NCBI GenBank assembly: GCA_963691655.1 | Contig: OY829326.1 | Coordinates: forward strand, 24,974,878-25,038,877 | Reading direction: 5' to 3' | Origin: Toxonevra muliebris | Lineage: Eukaryota; Arthropoda; Insecta; Diptera; Pallopteridae | Length of the DNA: 64,000 nt | Shown here: positions 39,401-45,200 of the stretch, in pieces | Layout: the number at the start of each line of letters is the position of its first letter | Position numbering within the stretch: position 1 is the first letter of the stretch | Position numbers and translations under genes: made by a program | Notes under the pieces: model-generated | Seen by the model: the letters and a program-made list of their open reading frames with translations, nothing else | Told to the model about the DNA's origin: nothing | The model's database searches: none

Positions 39401-42400
39401 AAATTTCACGCAATTATGAGTAAATGATAGGGGAATGTGGGGAATGTCGAACCATTAGTTTTAACTGTATTATCTGACATTCGATCTATACGAAACTTTT
39501 GCCATCGTATTATTTCAGCTTCATCTCATTTTTTCATTAGCAGTCGAACCAATGAGACATATTTTGTGCTCTCTGCGATAATCAAGTGATTTTTTAGATT
39601 CCAAAAGTGTTTTTGTGCTTGAAAATTACCATCAGGTAAATATTTTTCAAATCATTGTGTGTGAATATTATTTACAGTCAAAAAAGTTTTTCTGCTTGAA
39701 ATTTGGTTCGGTGACTCATGGGCGGCTATTTTGTAGAACACAGCTTTTGGGGAATGTCGAACCACTTTTTGTGGGGAATATAGTTATATAGTAAATTATC
39801 GACAAAAAATTAGTTTTTAGTAACTTAACGTCAATATGCCGCGTTACGATGCAAAACATGATCGATCCGATGATCTCCAAGAATATTTAGCGGCCATAAA
39901 GGAGATTAAAATCGACAATCACTTGCGATGTGTACACATGACTGGAGGCTATTTCACATGCAAAAACTGCGACTCCGAATAAATAACATCGTTTTTTCCT
40001 ATATATTTTTCATTCAAATCTTAATTTTTTTCATAACGAAGTCATAAATAAACGTTTTACATCAATATTTGTTCGAATTTTCTCAATTTGCAAAGTGATT
40101 CGACATTCCCCACGATTTTTCAAAATGACAAAATCTAATATTTTGGTATAACGCTTAAAACTTTACAACAAATTCGAATTTTTAAATTCTGAAACTACCA
40201 AAACGTGGCATTTTGGTTCTAGTTTAACCTCCATTTCTCAAATTTTGAAAAATTATGATTTTAGGGTGAGTTATTAGTCAAAATCAAAATGTGGTTCGAC
40301 ATTCCCCATATTCCCCTATTTAAAACTGAAATGCTGTGTAGTTCTAATAAAACGATTTATGTATTTCATCAAATTGCTATTATCAATTTTTCAGCTAACC
40401 TTTATGAGCTTGGCGAGCTTTAATTACAGACAGCATTCTTTTACACTCCAATTGAATGCAAAAACGTATTTGTCTAAGTCACTCATGCTGTTCGCGTTAA
40501 ATTTCTTAAGCCATCCCAAGTATGTAAGTTGGCATTAAACGGTAAAAATTATACACAAGCCAAGCTCTTATAAATACAAACAATTACTGATGTCAGCACA
40601 TTAGGGGTAATGAGAGCTACGCCACTTAATTTGTCCAAACAAATGTTCTAATCAATTCTCTAGCCGGACCTTAAAGCAATGGTAAGTGACTATAATGCTT
40701 CTAGCCTTTTAAGATGTTTTTACAATTCACAACGGTTTACCACACTTGCATTACACTTCGCCTAGATATTCTACTTTTAAAGAGTTTTGGTGTGGTTTTT
40801 TATGGTAGTTTATATTACAAAGGGCTAAAAAGCTATAATGAACTGCCAGAAGATATAAAGAACGGTGACTAATCAACTATTCAAAGCCATTAGCAATAAG
40901 ATAAGGAGACCCAGCTCGTCTCCCACATCCTAATGTAAAAATTAGTCACTATAAACGTGCGACATTTCGACCGACCCTTCAGTCTATAATAAGATCATGC
41001 CCGTTTCACCAGACTCATTGTAAATAGCGCTCACACATTTCCGACTACCTCTTCAGTCTGTAATGAGACCACGCTCGTCTCACCAGACCTATTGAAGATG
41101 GTATCCACAGCGCAGATGGCAGGAGCTATCGACAGGATGGCAGGCGGTTTGATTGACAACAATTGAATGAAATAATTTTAAATTTAAAAACAAATGAGAA
41201 ATTTAGTATATAAGAAAACAAAAATGTTTAAAAAATGCTAAATTGTGATAAACTATATATATGAATACCTACATATCTATCAAAATCACTTGTACTTTAA
41301 ATGACTTCTTAAGCTCACTAAAATAATTTTTATCATAAATCTTTGTTATTCAAAACAAAGTGTATTTATTGCCATTTATTATAAAAAATTAAAAGTATAA
41401 TACTATGTTGCAAATAAAAAAAAGAAGTAATATTACTTTAAAGTCTAGATTGAAAAGGTCAAAACATTTGCAACTAGAAAAAGTTAATGTGAAAATTGAA
41501 GAAAAATCGAAAAAGTTTTCACAACTTTGTCGCATATTCATTATAAGCCATCACTGTTGCACATCTACGTGACATTGGCTCTATTAAATGTTTCGTCTAA
41601 TCAATTCGAACTCGCTTCCATTCCTTTTGAACATCCTCATACAGATCCGCCACTTTCTTAAACGTATTTGTGCCAATCTTTCACTTCACGAGCATCAAAT
41701 GACTCTCAATTGGGTTTAGGTTGGGTGACTGTACTGGACAATTGTACATTTTTTTGCGACAAGGCAAGCTTTTACCAATTTAGCCGTGCGCTTTGGGTGA
41801 TGATCCTGTGGGAACGTCCAATCAGGCAGCATTTCCAATCTAGCTTGCGTAAATATAATGTCTCCTAAAATGTTTTTATAAAGTTCCCCGAATGTGATGC
41901 GTTGTATCTATACCATTAGCTGAAAAGAAGCCCCAGACCACAACACAACCTCCTTGGTGCTACACCGTACCCGGTATATGTCTACGGTCAACTCTTTTAC
42001 AGTGTGGCCTCCTAAAAAATTGTTTTCCGTCAATTAATTTTGCTCTCACCTAAGAACAAAACGTCTTGCAAGATTGAAAGGTCCTGGTTTTGTATTTATG
42101 ATTGAATTTTAAATGAGTTAAGTGATTTTTCTTAGAGTCGACGCTTTTTCGGCAATATTTTCCACTTTTTCTGGGTTGGCGATTGATGCCAACCCAGAAA
42201 AAGTGGATTGTATTTGATCTAATGCCACGTAGATGTGCAACAGTGATCGCTAATAATGAATATACGAAAAATTTTTGAAAACTTTTTCGATTTTTCTTCA
42301 ATTTTCACATTAACTTTTTCTAGTTGCAAATATTTTGACCTCTTCAATTCAGACTTTAATGTAATATTACTTCTTTCTTTTTATATTTGCAGCATAATAT

Positions 42401-44859
42401 TCCACTTTTAATTTTTTTTATAATAAATGGCAATAAATACACTTTGTTTTGAATAAAAACGATTTTTGATAAAAATTATTTTAGGGAGTCATTTAAAGTG
42501 CAAGTGATTTTGATTGCAAATGATATGACCGGCACTGTATATTAGATATGTATTTATTAAACTTGAAATTATTTTTTGTATTGAATTAGGCTTAAAAAGC
42601 CGTAATAAATAAAAATAAATAAATAAATAAATAAAAAAAAAAAAATTTTTGCTAAATATTTTGTTCAAATTTAGTCTAATTCTTAAATTTTTTTAAGTTT
42701 TAGATCTAATTTTTATCTGGTTTTGATCTGAATTATAATCTTAATATTGGTATTGAATGTTGGAATTTTGATTTTTGTTTGAATTTCGGCCTGAATTCTA
42801 GTTTAAGTTTTAGTTTTTTCTAATTTTTGGTCTGAGTTCGATTTAAATTTTTGTCTTAGTTTTAGTGTGGATGTGATTTGACTTTTATCTGATTTAGAAC
42901 TTGTTCTGAATTTTGATCCAAGCTGAATCCGATTTTTGGTAGAAATTTCGGTCTGAATTTTGGTTCAATTCCCTATCTGAATTTGGTCTAAATTTTGTTC
43001 TTAGTTTTAATTTGTGTTCTTGTCTGAATTTGGTTCCAAATTATCTAATTTTTATCAGAATCCGATCAAAATTATGGTTTGATTTTCGATAAAAATTTTT
43101 ATCTGACTTTTTAGTTAAATTTTTTTTTTTTTTTATCGCCGTTCGGAATCGACGTTAAACTGTAGGTCTATGTGGTATCACAATGGGTTGTTCAGGCCTA
43201 AGTGTGTCTCTCGACAGCCACTCCAACCTAACCTAACCTAGTAAAATTTTTGATCAAAGACTTGGTGTACGTTCTAGTCTGAATATTGATCGTTGAAGTT
43301 TTGGTCCAAGTTTTTGCCCGAAGTTTGGTCTAAATTTTCATCTGAATTTTAGTATGATTAATTAGTTGAGTTAGAGTCTAATTTTTTTATCTGTATTTGA
43401 TATAAGTTTTATCTTGAAGTTCAGCCTGACCTTTGGTCAGAAGTTTGGTTTATTTTGAGTCTGAATCTTTATCTGACTATTTGCTTGAGATTTATTATGA
43501 GTTTATATCTGAATTTTGGGCCTAAATTTAGCTTGATTGTTGGATAGAGCTTGGTCCGAATTTCAGTTTGAATTTTAGTTTGAATTTCGGTCTTTAGCCA
43601 ATTTTTTTTTTTTTTTGGTTCTGGTTTGATTTTTTATCTGGCCTCAACCAGACTTTCCTCAAATTTTTGGGATAAATATCCGTCTGAATTTTGCACAAAA
43701 TTTGATTCGATTCACACGTCTTTATCGTCACAAATTCAAACAACAAATGATATTATAGAATTTTCTTATTTTTTAAAGTTTCTCTTTTGGCATTAGAACT
43801 GTGATAGCAATTCTGTGCTCTGGTTTTTTATCTGCATTAAAATATACTTATTTTTTCTTCTTTAGTCTACTATAAATTATCCCAAGCACATTCTATGCTT
43901 TCTGTTGTTGTATTTTCTTTTTTAAAATTTTTCAGAGGTTTCGTTCTCTTATAACGCCGACCATTATAAAAAAGAAGTTTTTCAATTTTATTGAATGACG
44001 CTATCCATTACAAAGGAAATTGCCTTTATGGGTTAGATTTTCTATTATTCTGTATAATATCGTGTTTGTTTAATGCAATTTTTTTTTTTAATTTGGCAAC
44101 ATCAGTCTTAACCTTAATTTAAAAATTGCCTGCAAAAAATTGCATTCATATGCATAGTTTGACTCATTCCATATATACAAAAGGTGAATTTAATTTTCTA
44201 TATTTTCATAAAGTGTTGACTGCTTATAATTTCGTATATCTGCTCAATATTCCACCCAGTCATGTAAAGTTTTTCTTTTTCTACTTTTCTGAGATATTGA
44301 ATTTCCTAACTATTCCGAAAACAATAGAAGCTAATTAATTCAAAAATTCTACTTTATTGCTTTTCAGATGAAAAATTAGTCTCATTTTATTTTAACCTTT
44401 AGCAAACCTGCATATTTTACTTAAATTGTTGAAATCCTTTCCCTTATATCAGCTCTATAGCATAGAAAAAATGGAAGTAAAGACTAACTACTTAAGCTGA
44501 ATTGTTGTGAATTCATCTGCTGTGATTTATAAAATAATAAAAGCTTATATAATGAACATCTTTTGGTTTTTTGCATTAATATAATAACATGAAATCTTAA
44601 TGTAAACAAATTGTTGGCAACCACAAAGGACAATGAAATTTTATACCACTATCTCACATTCCTATGCAGACATAATCTCAGTTATCTTAAATAAGCTTTT
44701 TCCTATATATATTCCCATTTATCTTTTAGCTAGTTAAACATAATTACAATGAATTTTTCTCACAGAAATAAATGGTAAAACTTTTCACTTTGACTTACCG
44801 AATTCTTCCTCCTCAATCACCTCATCTTCTGGTATTATCACCACAGGAAATTCATCCAT
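2689..44859 (-). CDS. Lkr: Leucokinin (kinin) receptor, class A GPCR, seven coding exons
   Basis: Kinin receptors sit in the plasma membrane and couple leucokinin-type neuropeptides to G-protein (calcium) signalling, controlling Malpighian tubule fluid secretion, feeding and activity. Joining the seven exons gives 579 residues, slightly longer than Drosophila Lkr (about 540). Landmarks: N49 in TM1; LALAD with D77 in TM2; W97 in loop 1; C104 before TM3 and C191 in loop 2, a disulfide pair; DRH at 128-130; W154 in TM4; P216 in TM5; CWLP at 269-272 in TM6; NPFIY at 310-314 in TM7. N-glycosylation sequons N185-V-T and N195-L-S lie in loop 2. Loop and TM stretches such as QALSVNVSVFTLTAIA and FCCDWLAMSNSCYNPFIYG match the recalled fly Lkr, not RYamide or tachykinin receptors. 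The span covers 42 kb, with introns enlarged by transposons. Family assignment is from remembered sequence, not a search. Confidence 0.95.
5125..5720 (+). repeat. Repeat A, copy 2, with complete 195-bp foldback
   Basis: The foldback at 5125-5319 has arms of about 65 bp that begin TTGTGTATTAACGAACAC and end with the inverse, AATACACAA. The arms contain AAGGCAGAAGTGAAA and AAACGAAACACAAGC and flank an AT-rich centre. The similarity outside the left arm (AAAAAACTAAA) is also seen beside copy 3, so the element extends beyond the foldback. The body from 5320 to 5720 is nearly identical to 116-510. No coding capacity is seen. Confidence 0.8.
5737..6040. mobile_element. piggyBac-like MITE with TTAA target duplication
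   Basis: TTAA occurs at 5733-5736 and 6041-6044, directly flanking inverted termini CCCTTCG and CGAAGGG; the element is 304 bp. A module of about 35 bp (GCGGCTAAATTG, then GGCGC, then TGTAAC) appears twice in direct orientation (5801 and 5982) and once inverted at the left end (about 5743-5772), each with GC-rich palindromic parts. There is no transposase. TTAA duplications are the hallmark of the piggyBac superfamily. The assignment rests on TSD and termini only. Confidence 0.8.
10517..11395. repeat. Degenerate short-period satellite (CAGACCAAAAAT type)
   Basis: About 880 bp are built from loosely repeated words such as CAGACCAAAA, AAATCAGACTAAAA and ACCAAAATC, with a period near 12-25 bp and heavy divergence. 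Apparent reading frames here are only the repeat being translated. The complementary word TTTTGGTCTGAATTTT fills 42660-43720 in the opposite orientation. Confidence 0.75.
11395..11870 (-). repeat. Repeat C, copies in rearranged order
   Basis: The reverse complement of 11540-11870 matches 24240-24600, and the reverse complement of 11395-11500 matches 24165-24240 and 54651-54720. The two halves are in swapped order relative to the copy at 24165. The word ACACATATAGTT, followed by TTTTAGCYTGCAACA, occurs at both 11403 and 11820, so this may be a tandem pair of truncated elements. No termini or coding content are identified. Confidence 0.6.
15649..15693. repeat. Short inverted repeat (15-bp stem)
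   Basis: GCGCCATCTGTACGT at 15649-15663 pairs with ACATACAGGTGGCGC at 15679-15693, with one wobble and one mismatch, around a 15-nt loop. It is more GC-rich than the surrounding intron. It may be the remnant of a small MITE. Confidence 0.6.
17241..17432 (-). CDS. Lkr: Lkr exon 6: TM6, loop 3, TM7
   Basis: Encodes residues 255-318 in 64 whole codons. The acceptor is GATGGCAG before GTC at 17432; the donor is GTGAGT after AAT at 17241. It carries VIKMLIIVVAVFGVCWLP (TM6, P272 in the CWLP switch motif), the short loop TIPEINEYHF, and TM7 with NPFIYGIYN. The conservation of loop 3 and of the WFCCDWLAMSNSCYNP stretch is characteristic of kinin receptors. Confidence 0.96.
17433..17802 (-). other. 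Lkr: Lkr intron 5 (370 bp) with a non-consensus donor
   Basis: The donor is AAG|GTTTGC, poor at positions +3 to +5 (the consensus is GTAAGT or GTGAGT). The acceptor is TGATGGCAG. Phase 0 on both sides and the uninterrupted match RNRKK-VIKML support the junction. The intron is AT-rich. Read-through from exon 5 stays open for about 32 codons to a stop at 17704. Confidence 0.85.
17803..18029 (-). CDS. Lkr: Lkr exon 5: extracellular loop 2, TM5, loop 3 start
   Basis: Encodes the last two bases of codon 179 and residues 180-254. The acceptor is TTCTTCACAG before ATGATGATG at 18029. It carries the loop-2 sequon N185-V-T, the conserved TRPFCMNKNLSD stretch with the disulfide cysteine C191, TM5 with P216 (QYLVPFCVISFVYI) and the intracellular segment LWGTRPPGNAQDTRD, matching the recalled fly Lkr LWGTRAPGNAQDSRD. 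It is separated from exon 4 by a 97-bp intron. Confidence 0.96.
18030..18126 (-). other. Lkr: Lkr intron 4 (97 bp)
   Basis: Donor GTAACT after G at 18127; acceptor TTCTTCACAG before 18029. It splits codon 179 after its first base (G|AT, Asp). The size is typical of short fly introns. No inserted element is seen. Confidence 0.9.
18127..18248 (-). CDS. Lkr: Lkr exon 4: intracellular loop 2 and TM4
   Basis: This 122-nt exon has no upstream ATG and was found by joining phases. Its first base completes Arg138 (AG|A) from exon 3, then 40 codons follow: ARATKFATKV, then VILGIWCGACTFAIP with W154 and P163 of TM4, then LIAFRVELVHERIR entering loop 2. The acceptor is ATATTTGCAG; the donor is GTAACT. 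The ARATKF start corresponds to ARPTKF in the recalled Drosophila protein. It supplies the only missing transmembrane segment, which completes the receptor. Confidence 0.93.
18827..19450 (-). pseudogene. LINE 3' fragment: RNase H domain, 3' UTR and poly(A) tail
   Basis: Read on the minus strand, this begins near the RNase H core (degraded ICVLCDIQVALKYL, FVPGHSRISGNESVDLLAR) and continues through the GPEPVLFLSSTAIKT region to the C-terminal zinc-knuckle area. A 3' UTR follows, ending in a 16-base A tail (T run at 18827-18842). It is a close relative of 52695-53560 but frameshifted and broken. The 5' truncation plus A tail indicates target-primed insertion. RNase H-bearing LINEs belong to the I/R1/LOA groups; the exact clade is not determined. 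Confidence 0.8.
19560..19880. repeat. Decayed repeat with GGGCGTGGCACCTCCCATA words
   Basis: The phrase GTGGCACCTMCCATATAA, followed by CYTRAT, occurs at about 19714 and 19846, with a weaker form (GGGCGGGTACCTCCCATAC) at 19571. Related wording appears near 15450 and 24128. This looks like fragments of one old interspersed repeat. No coding potential is seen. Confidence 0.45.
20805..22594. mobile_element. hAT-type non-autonomous element with 8-bp TSD
   Basis: GTTTGTTC is duplicated at 20797-20804 and 22595-22602. The element starts TAGTGTTCGACCG and ends CGGTCGGACACTA (12 of 13 inverted). Eight-base duplications and a TAGNG start are hallmarks of hAT transposons. Subterminal DNA at both ends is packed with CTTCGGCC and GCCGAAG words: about eight on the left (20820-20905) and ten on the right (22448-22580), including three tandem AAAACTTCGGCC units. 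Such arrays usually bind transposase. The 1790-bp interior has no transposase I can recognise, so it is a deletion derivative or carries unrelated filler. Confidence 0.85.
22953..23258 (-). mobile_element. tRNA-derived SINE, full length, 11-bp TSD
   Basis: ATTTGGTATGT is duplicated at 22942-22952 and 23259-23269. On the minus strand the head is tRNA-like: an A-box region TAGTTCAGTGGGTAGTGC, then a B-box GGTTCGATTTCC about 40 nt further on, the internal promoter layout of RNA polymerase III. The body runs through CTTCGTCTGGTGGTTAA and a GTGGTATCAC segment to a tail CACTCCAACCTA. It is 306 bp with no open coding frame. Related pieces at 43138, 53859 and 56055 confirm a family. Confidence 0.85.
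23673..23905 (+). mobile_element. piggyBac-like MITE (family of 62290-62537), right end unresolved
   Basis: It starts after TTAA (23669-23672) with CTCTGGCATGGGCACC and ends near a GGCCTAGGTG block. Its body is collinear with the reverse complement of 62290-62537 over the whole length (AGTTTAAACATGTATAT, a TTCTTGATGAATC word, ATTGTCTCAAC). The right TTAA is not preserved. Confidence 0.65.
24165..24600 (+). repeat. Repeat C, longest copy
   Basis: It runs from AGGAGACTATGAAAATTAAA to a GAGAGTGTGTGTGTGTTTG block. It matches 54651-54825 in its first half and the reverse complement of 11395-11870 in both halves. Internal landmarks are AGAGACGGGCAAGTCAGACGG and CTACCACTACCGTTCT. No termini, target duplication or coding frame were found. 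Confidence 0.65.
24890..25337 (-). mobile_element. piggyBac-like MITE, family of 60345-61100
   Basis: The reverse complement matches 60345-61100 over long stretches (the GATAGYTATGGC word, TAGCAGAATATTTAGTGAAC, the CATGYTGGTAATTCGGATCG area and CTCTCTAAACAAAG). The outer end reads TTAGCCCTAGGA beside a decayed TTAA (25338-25341). It carries the subterminal semi-palindrome GGGCCTAATTAGTCCC. The inner boundary near 24890 is approximate. Confidence 0.65.
26384..26949 (-). repeat. Repeat A, copy 3, interrupted by a 273-bp insertion
   Basis: 26384-26506 is the reverse complement of the Repeat A body and 26786-26949 is the rest of the foldback. Between them lies 26510-26782, flanked by a TTA duplication (26507-26509 and 26783-26785). 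Removing the insertion restores the foldback arm TTGTGTATTAACGAACAC, so the insertion is younger than the repeat. Confidence 0.75.
26510..26782. mobile_element. Nested small insertion with TTA duplication and CACCGARCAC motifs
   Basis: The 273-bp insert begins CAGTTCGAGTATGCTCGG and ends GCACTTGTATAACCAGGCGC; the ends share only a weak inverted similarity around GCTCGG. CACCGAACAC or CACCGAGCAC occurs about four times (near 26551, 26588, 26618 and 26758), plus related GGCGAACACC. The three-base TTA duplication suggests a PIF/Harbinger-mobilised element. No ORF is credible. Confidence 0.6.
28222..28430. repeat. Duplicated block carrying two similar hairpins
   Basis: CCAAACTGC, then A/T, then CTTCAGCAGTTT recurs at 28225-28250 and 28400-28423. 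The second copy forms a stem ATTTGC-C-AAACTGCT/AGCAGTTTGCAAAT with a 5-nt loop and one bulge. Between them, TTTATTCTMCG followed by an ACTTAATTACTCT-like end is also repeated. The layout suggests a segmental duplication of a hairpin-bearing unit. Confidence 0.6.
32779..32927 (-). CDS. Lkr: Lkr exon 3: loop 1, TM3 and DRH motif
   Basis: Encodes residues 89-137 plus two bases of Arg138. The acceptor is TTACAACAG before TTT at 32927; the donor is GTGAGT after AG at 32779. It begins FQAALLQRWNLPDF (W97 in loop 1), then MCAFCPFMQ with the disulfide cysteine C104, then TM3 QALSVNVSVFTLTAIAVDRH ending in the D128-R129-H130 G-protein coupling motif, then RAIINPL. It joins exon 2 (IPFQ) in phase 0 to give the family-typical IPFQFQAALLQ. 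Confidence 0.96.
33332..33466. repeat. Small MITE-like repeat, related to 59615-59772
   Basis: A left end CCGATCCAAGGAGGAG with purine-rich GGGAGGAAGGGGAGG, a middle CATACATTTGAATTGCTGATCATGA and a right end CCCCTGTATCCG correspond in order to 59615-59772. The ends are inverted forms of GGATCC-containing termini. It is non-coding. Confidence 0.55.
35765..35945. repeat. Degenerate tandem repeat of ATGAATTTGA (10-12 bp)
   Basis: The word TGAATTTGAATGAATTTGA and variants recur about fifteen times in 180 bp with drifting spacing. It is non-coding and intronic. Confidence 0.75.
37525..37693. repeat. Small MITE with CAGTGGC/GCCACTG termini
   Basis: The ends read CAGTGGCGGATAC and, inverted, TGCCACTG, around a G-rich left flank (TTCTGGGGGGATC) and C-rich right part (TTACCCCATTTAGCCCC). 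The same CAGTGGCGGAT end appears alone at 51311 and inverted at 35053. The target duplication is unclear. Confidence 0.55.
39008..39210 (-). CDS. Lkr: Lkr exon 2: TM1, intracellular loop 1, TM2
   Basis: The first two bases (AA) complete Glu21 begun in exon 1 (G|AA); 67 codons then reach Q88. The acceptor is TATTTTACAG before 39210; the donor is GTAAGT after CAG. It encodes ERLYSAP, TM1 (about residues 28-54, with GN at 48-49), loop SSRQMRTVTNYY and TM2 (IANLALADIIIGVACIPF, with the sodium-site aspartate D77). The recalled fly counterpart is ERLYAAP and RQMRTVTNMYIANLAFAD, which places this exon firmly. Confidence 0.96.
39430..40316 (+). mobile_element. pogo-like (Tc1/mariner superfamily) internal-deletion element
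   Basis: TA flanks both ends (39428-39429 and 40317-40318). The inverted termini are GGGGAATGTGGGGAATGTCG and its near-inverse CGACATTCCCCATATTCCCC, extended inward by an AACCAC block. GGGGAATGTCGAACC recurs internally at about 39751, and inverted CGACATTCCCCAC near 40101, giving repeated subterminal binding-site-like motifs. The 887-bp element keeps a short intact ORF (see 39836-39982) and lacks the catalytic core. Confidence 0.8.
39836..39982 (+). pseudogene. 48-codon remnant ORF of a pogo-type transposase
   Basis: The ORF runs from ATG at 39836 to TAA at 39982 without interruption. The start MPRYDAKHDRSDDLQEYLAA with IKEIK resembles the N-terminal psq-type helix-turn-helix of pogo transposases, which commonly begin MPR and continue with a residue pattern like AIKEIK. 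The end has three cysteines (RCVHMTGGYFTCKNCDSE) and may be the former C-terminus, joined by an internal deletion. It cannot catalyse transposition (no DDE core). It may be a chance survivor or an expressed DNA-binding peptide. Confidence 0.55.
40907..41110. repeat. Three-copy imperfect tandem repeat (74-85 bp unit)
   Basis: Units start at about 40907, 40992 and 41066 with AGACC/AGATC, CNCGTYTCMCCAGAC, an ATTGTAAA word and, in the first two, a CTTCAGTCTRTAAT end. The third is partial. It is more GC-rich than the rest of the intron and non-coding as far as I can see. Confidence 0.6.
41595..42060 (-). pseudogene. Tc1-like transposase relic
   Basis: Minus-strand translation, moving between frames, gives VVWG near 41930, GTL at about 41890, FPQDHHPKRTAKLVKACL (the second-aspartate region of the DDE core, from about 41820), then QSPNLNPIES (the block before the final catalytic Glu) at about 41700-41730 and KVADLYEDVQKEWKRVRID near 41620. 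At least two frameshifts and several stops interrupt it, and the N-terminal DNA-binding half is missing. It is inactive. Confidence 0.75.
42162..42206. repeat. Perfect 19-bp stem hairpin at the Tc1 inversion point
   Basis: Left arm 42162-42180 and right arm 42188-42206 are exact inverses (CCACTTTTTCTGGGTTGGC) around a 7-nt loop, GATTGAT. It sits where the element turns from its centre into the right inverted repeat. It most likely arose by template switching during element decay. Confidence 0.8.
42650..43725. repeat. Degenerate satellite (TTGGTCTGAATTTT type), interrupted by a SINE piece
   Basis: About 1 kb is made of diverged TTTTGGTYTGAATTTTG words (TCTGAATTT, TTGATC and TTAGTTT variants). 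It is the reverse complement in character of 10517-11395. A SINE tail occurs at 43138-43240 after a poly-T run. Non-coding. Confidence 0.75.
43138..43240 (+). mobile_element. SINE 3' fragment
   Basis: CGCCGTTCGGAATCGACGTT through GTGGTATCACA, TCAGGCCTAAGTGTGTCTC and CGACAGCCACTCCAACCTA matches the last 100 bp of the full SINE at 22953-23258. It ends in three CCTAA-like units. The tRNA-related head is absent, so it is 5'-truncated. Confidence 0.8.
44799..44859 (-). CDS. Lkr: Lkr exon 1: start codon and acidic N-terminus
   Basis: ATG at 44859-44857 opens 20 codons (MDEFPVVIIPEDEVIEEEEF) plus G, then donor GTAAGT. An in-frame TGA lies two codons upstream (44868-44866), so this is the first usable start. 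The split Glu joins exon 2 as EEEEFERLYSAP, matching the acidic EFERLYAAP junction of recalled fly Lkr. The extracellular N-terminus is only about 27 residues, very acidic, with no signal peptide or N-glycosylation sequon, as expected for a small-peptide GPCR whose TM1 acts as signal anchor. Confidence 0.93.
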
Positions 44860-45200
44860 GCTGCTTCAACTCGTATCTATATTATTTTGTTTTTTCTTTT
44901 TGTTTTTTCTTTTATTTTCTACTATTTGATGGATTATTTTTTCTTGTGTTTTTAATGTGAACAAAAAAAATAAAAGGAAGCTGAATGCTTATGTATATTC
45001 AATAGGTAACTTTTTTTGCTTCCTTTTTGACTTGGAAATTGTAAGCCCAAGCAGTTGGTTAATTATAACAGCAGCTGTTGAAATTGTTGTTGTTTGTTGT
45101 GTAAATGTTGATGTTACTTTCTGTGATGCATATTTACTGTATGCTGTTTTTATTGCTGCTATTTATTTTCTACTGTGTTTGGTTTAAAAGTTGATTTCTG
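44860..45200 (-). promoter_or_regulatory. Lkr: Probable Lkr 5' untranslated leader
   Basis: On the minus strand 45050-45140 reads as CAACAA- and CAGCAG-type sequence (AACAACAACAATTTCAACAG, then CTGCTG), the composition typical of fly 5' UTRs. The interval continues to the ATG without a clear acceptor, though ATAATATAG just before ATACGAG (about 44875) could be one. The transcription start is not identified, and the upstream limit is arbitrary. Confidence 0.4.

Larger units (their letters stand above)
41278..42538 (-). mobile_element. Tc1-like element with long inverted repeats, decayed
   Basis: Left (41279-41590) and right (42225-42530) segments are inverted copies over about 300 bp (ATCAAAATCACTTG, an AGTGTATTTATTGCC word, GCACATCTACGTG). 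The right end finishes ATGACCGGCACTGTA, a typical Tc1-family terminus, next to TA. The matching outermost left bases are lost. Between them is a broken transposase on the minus strand. Confidence 0.75.
39211..44798 (-). other. Lkr: Lkr intron 1 (about 5.6 kb)
   Basis: Donor GTAAGT after G at 44799; acceptor TTTTACAG before 39210; it splits a Glu codon after its first base. It contains the pogo-like element, a short tandem repeat, a Tc1-like relic and a satellite island. The stretches 40320-40900 and 43730-44798 hold nothing recognised. Confidence 0.85.

Noticed and set aside
2689..44859. Alternative identity as RYamide receptor (NPY-like) or tachykinin receptor
   Set aside because: The RQMRTVTN motif is shared by several peptide receptors, but NPDF/IPFQFQAALLQ, QALSVNVSVFTLTAIA, the NKNLSD loop and the WRRNNFKPLHP tail match recalled Lkr and not those families.
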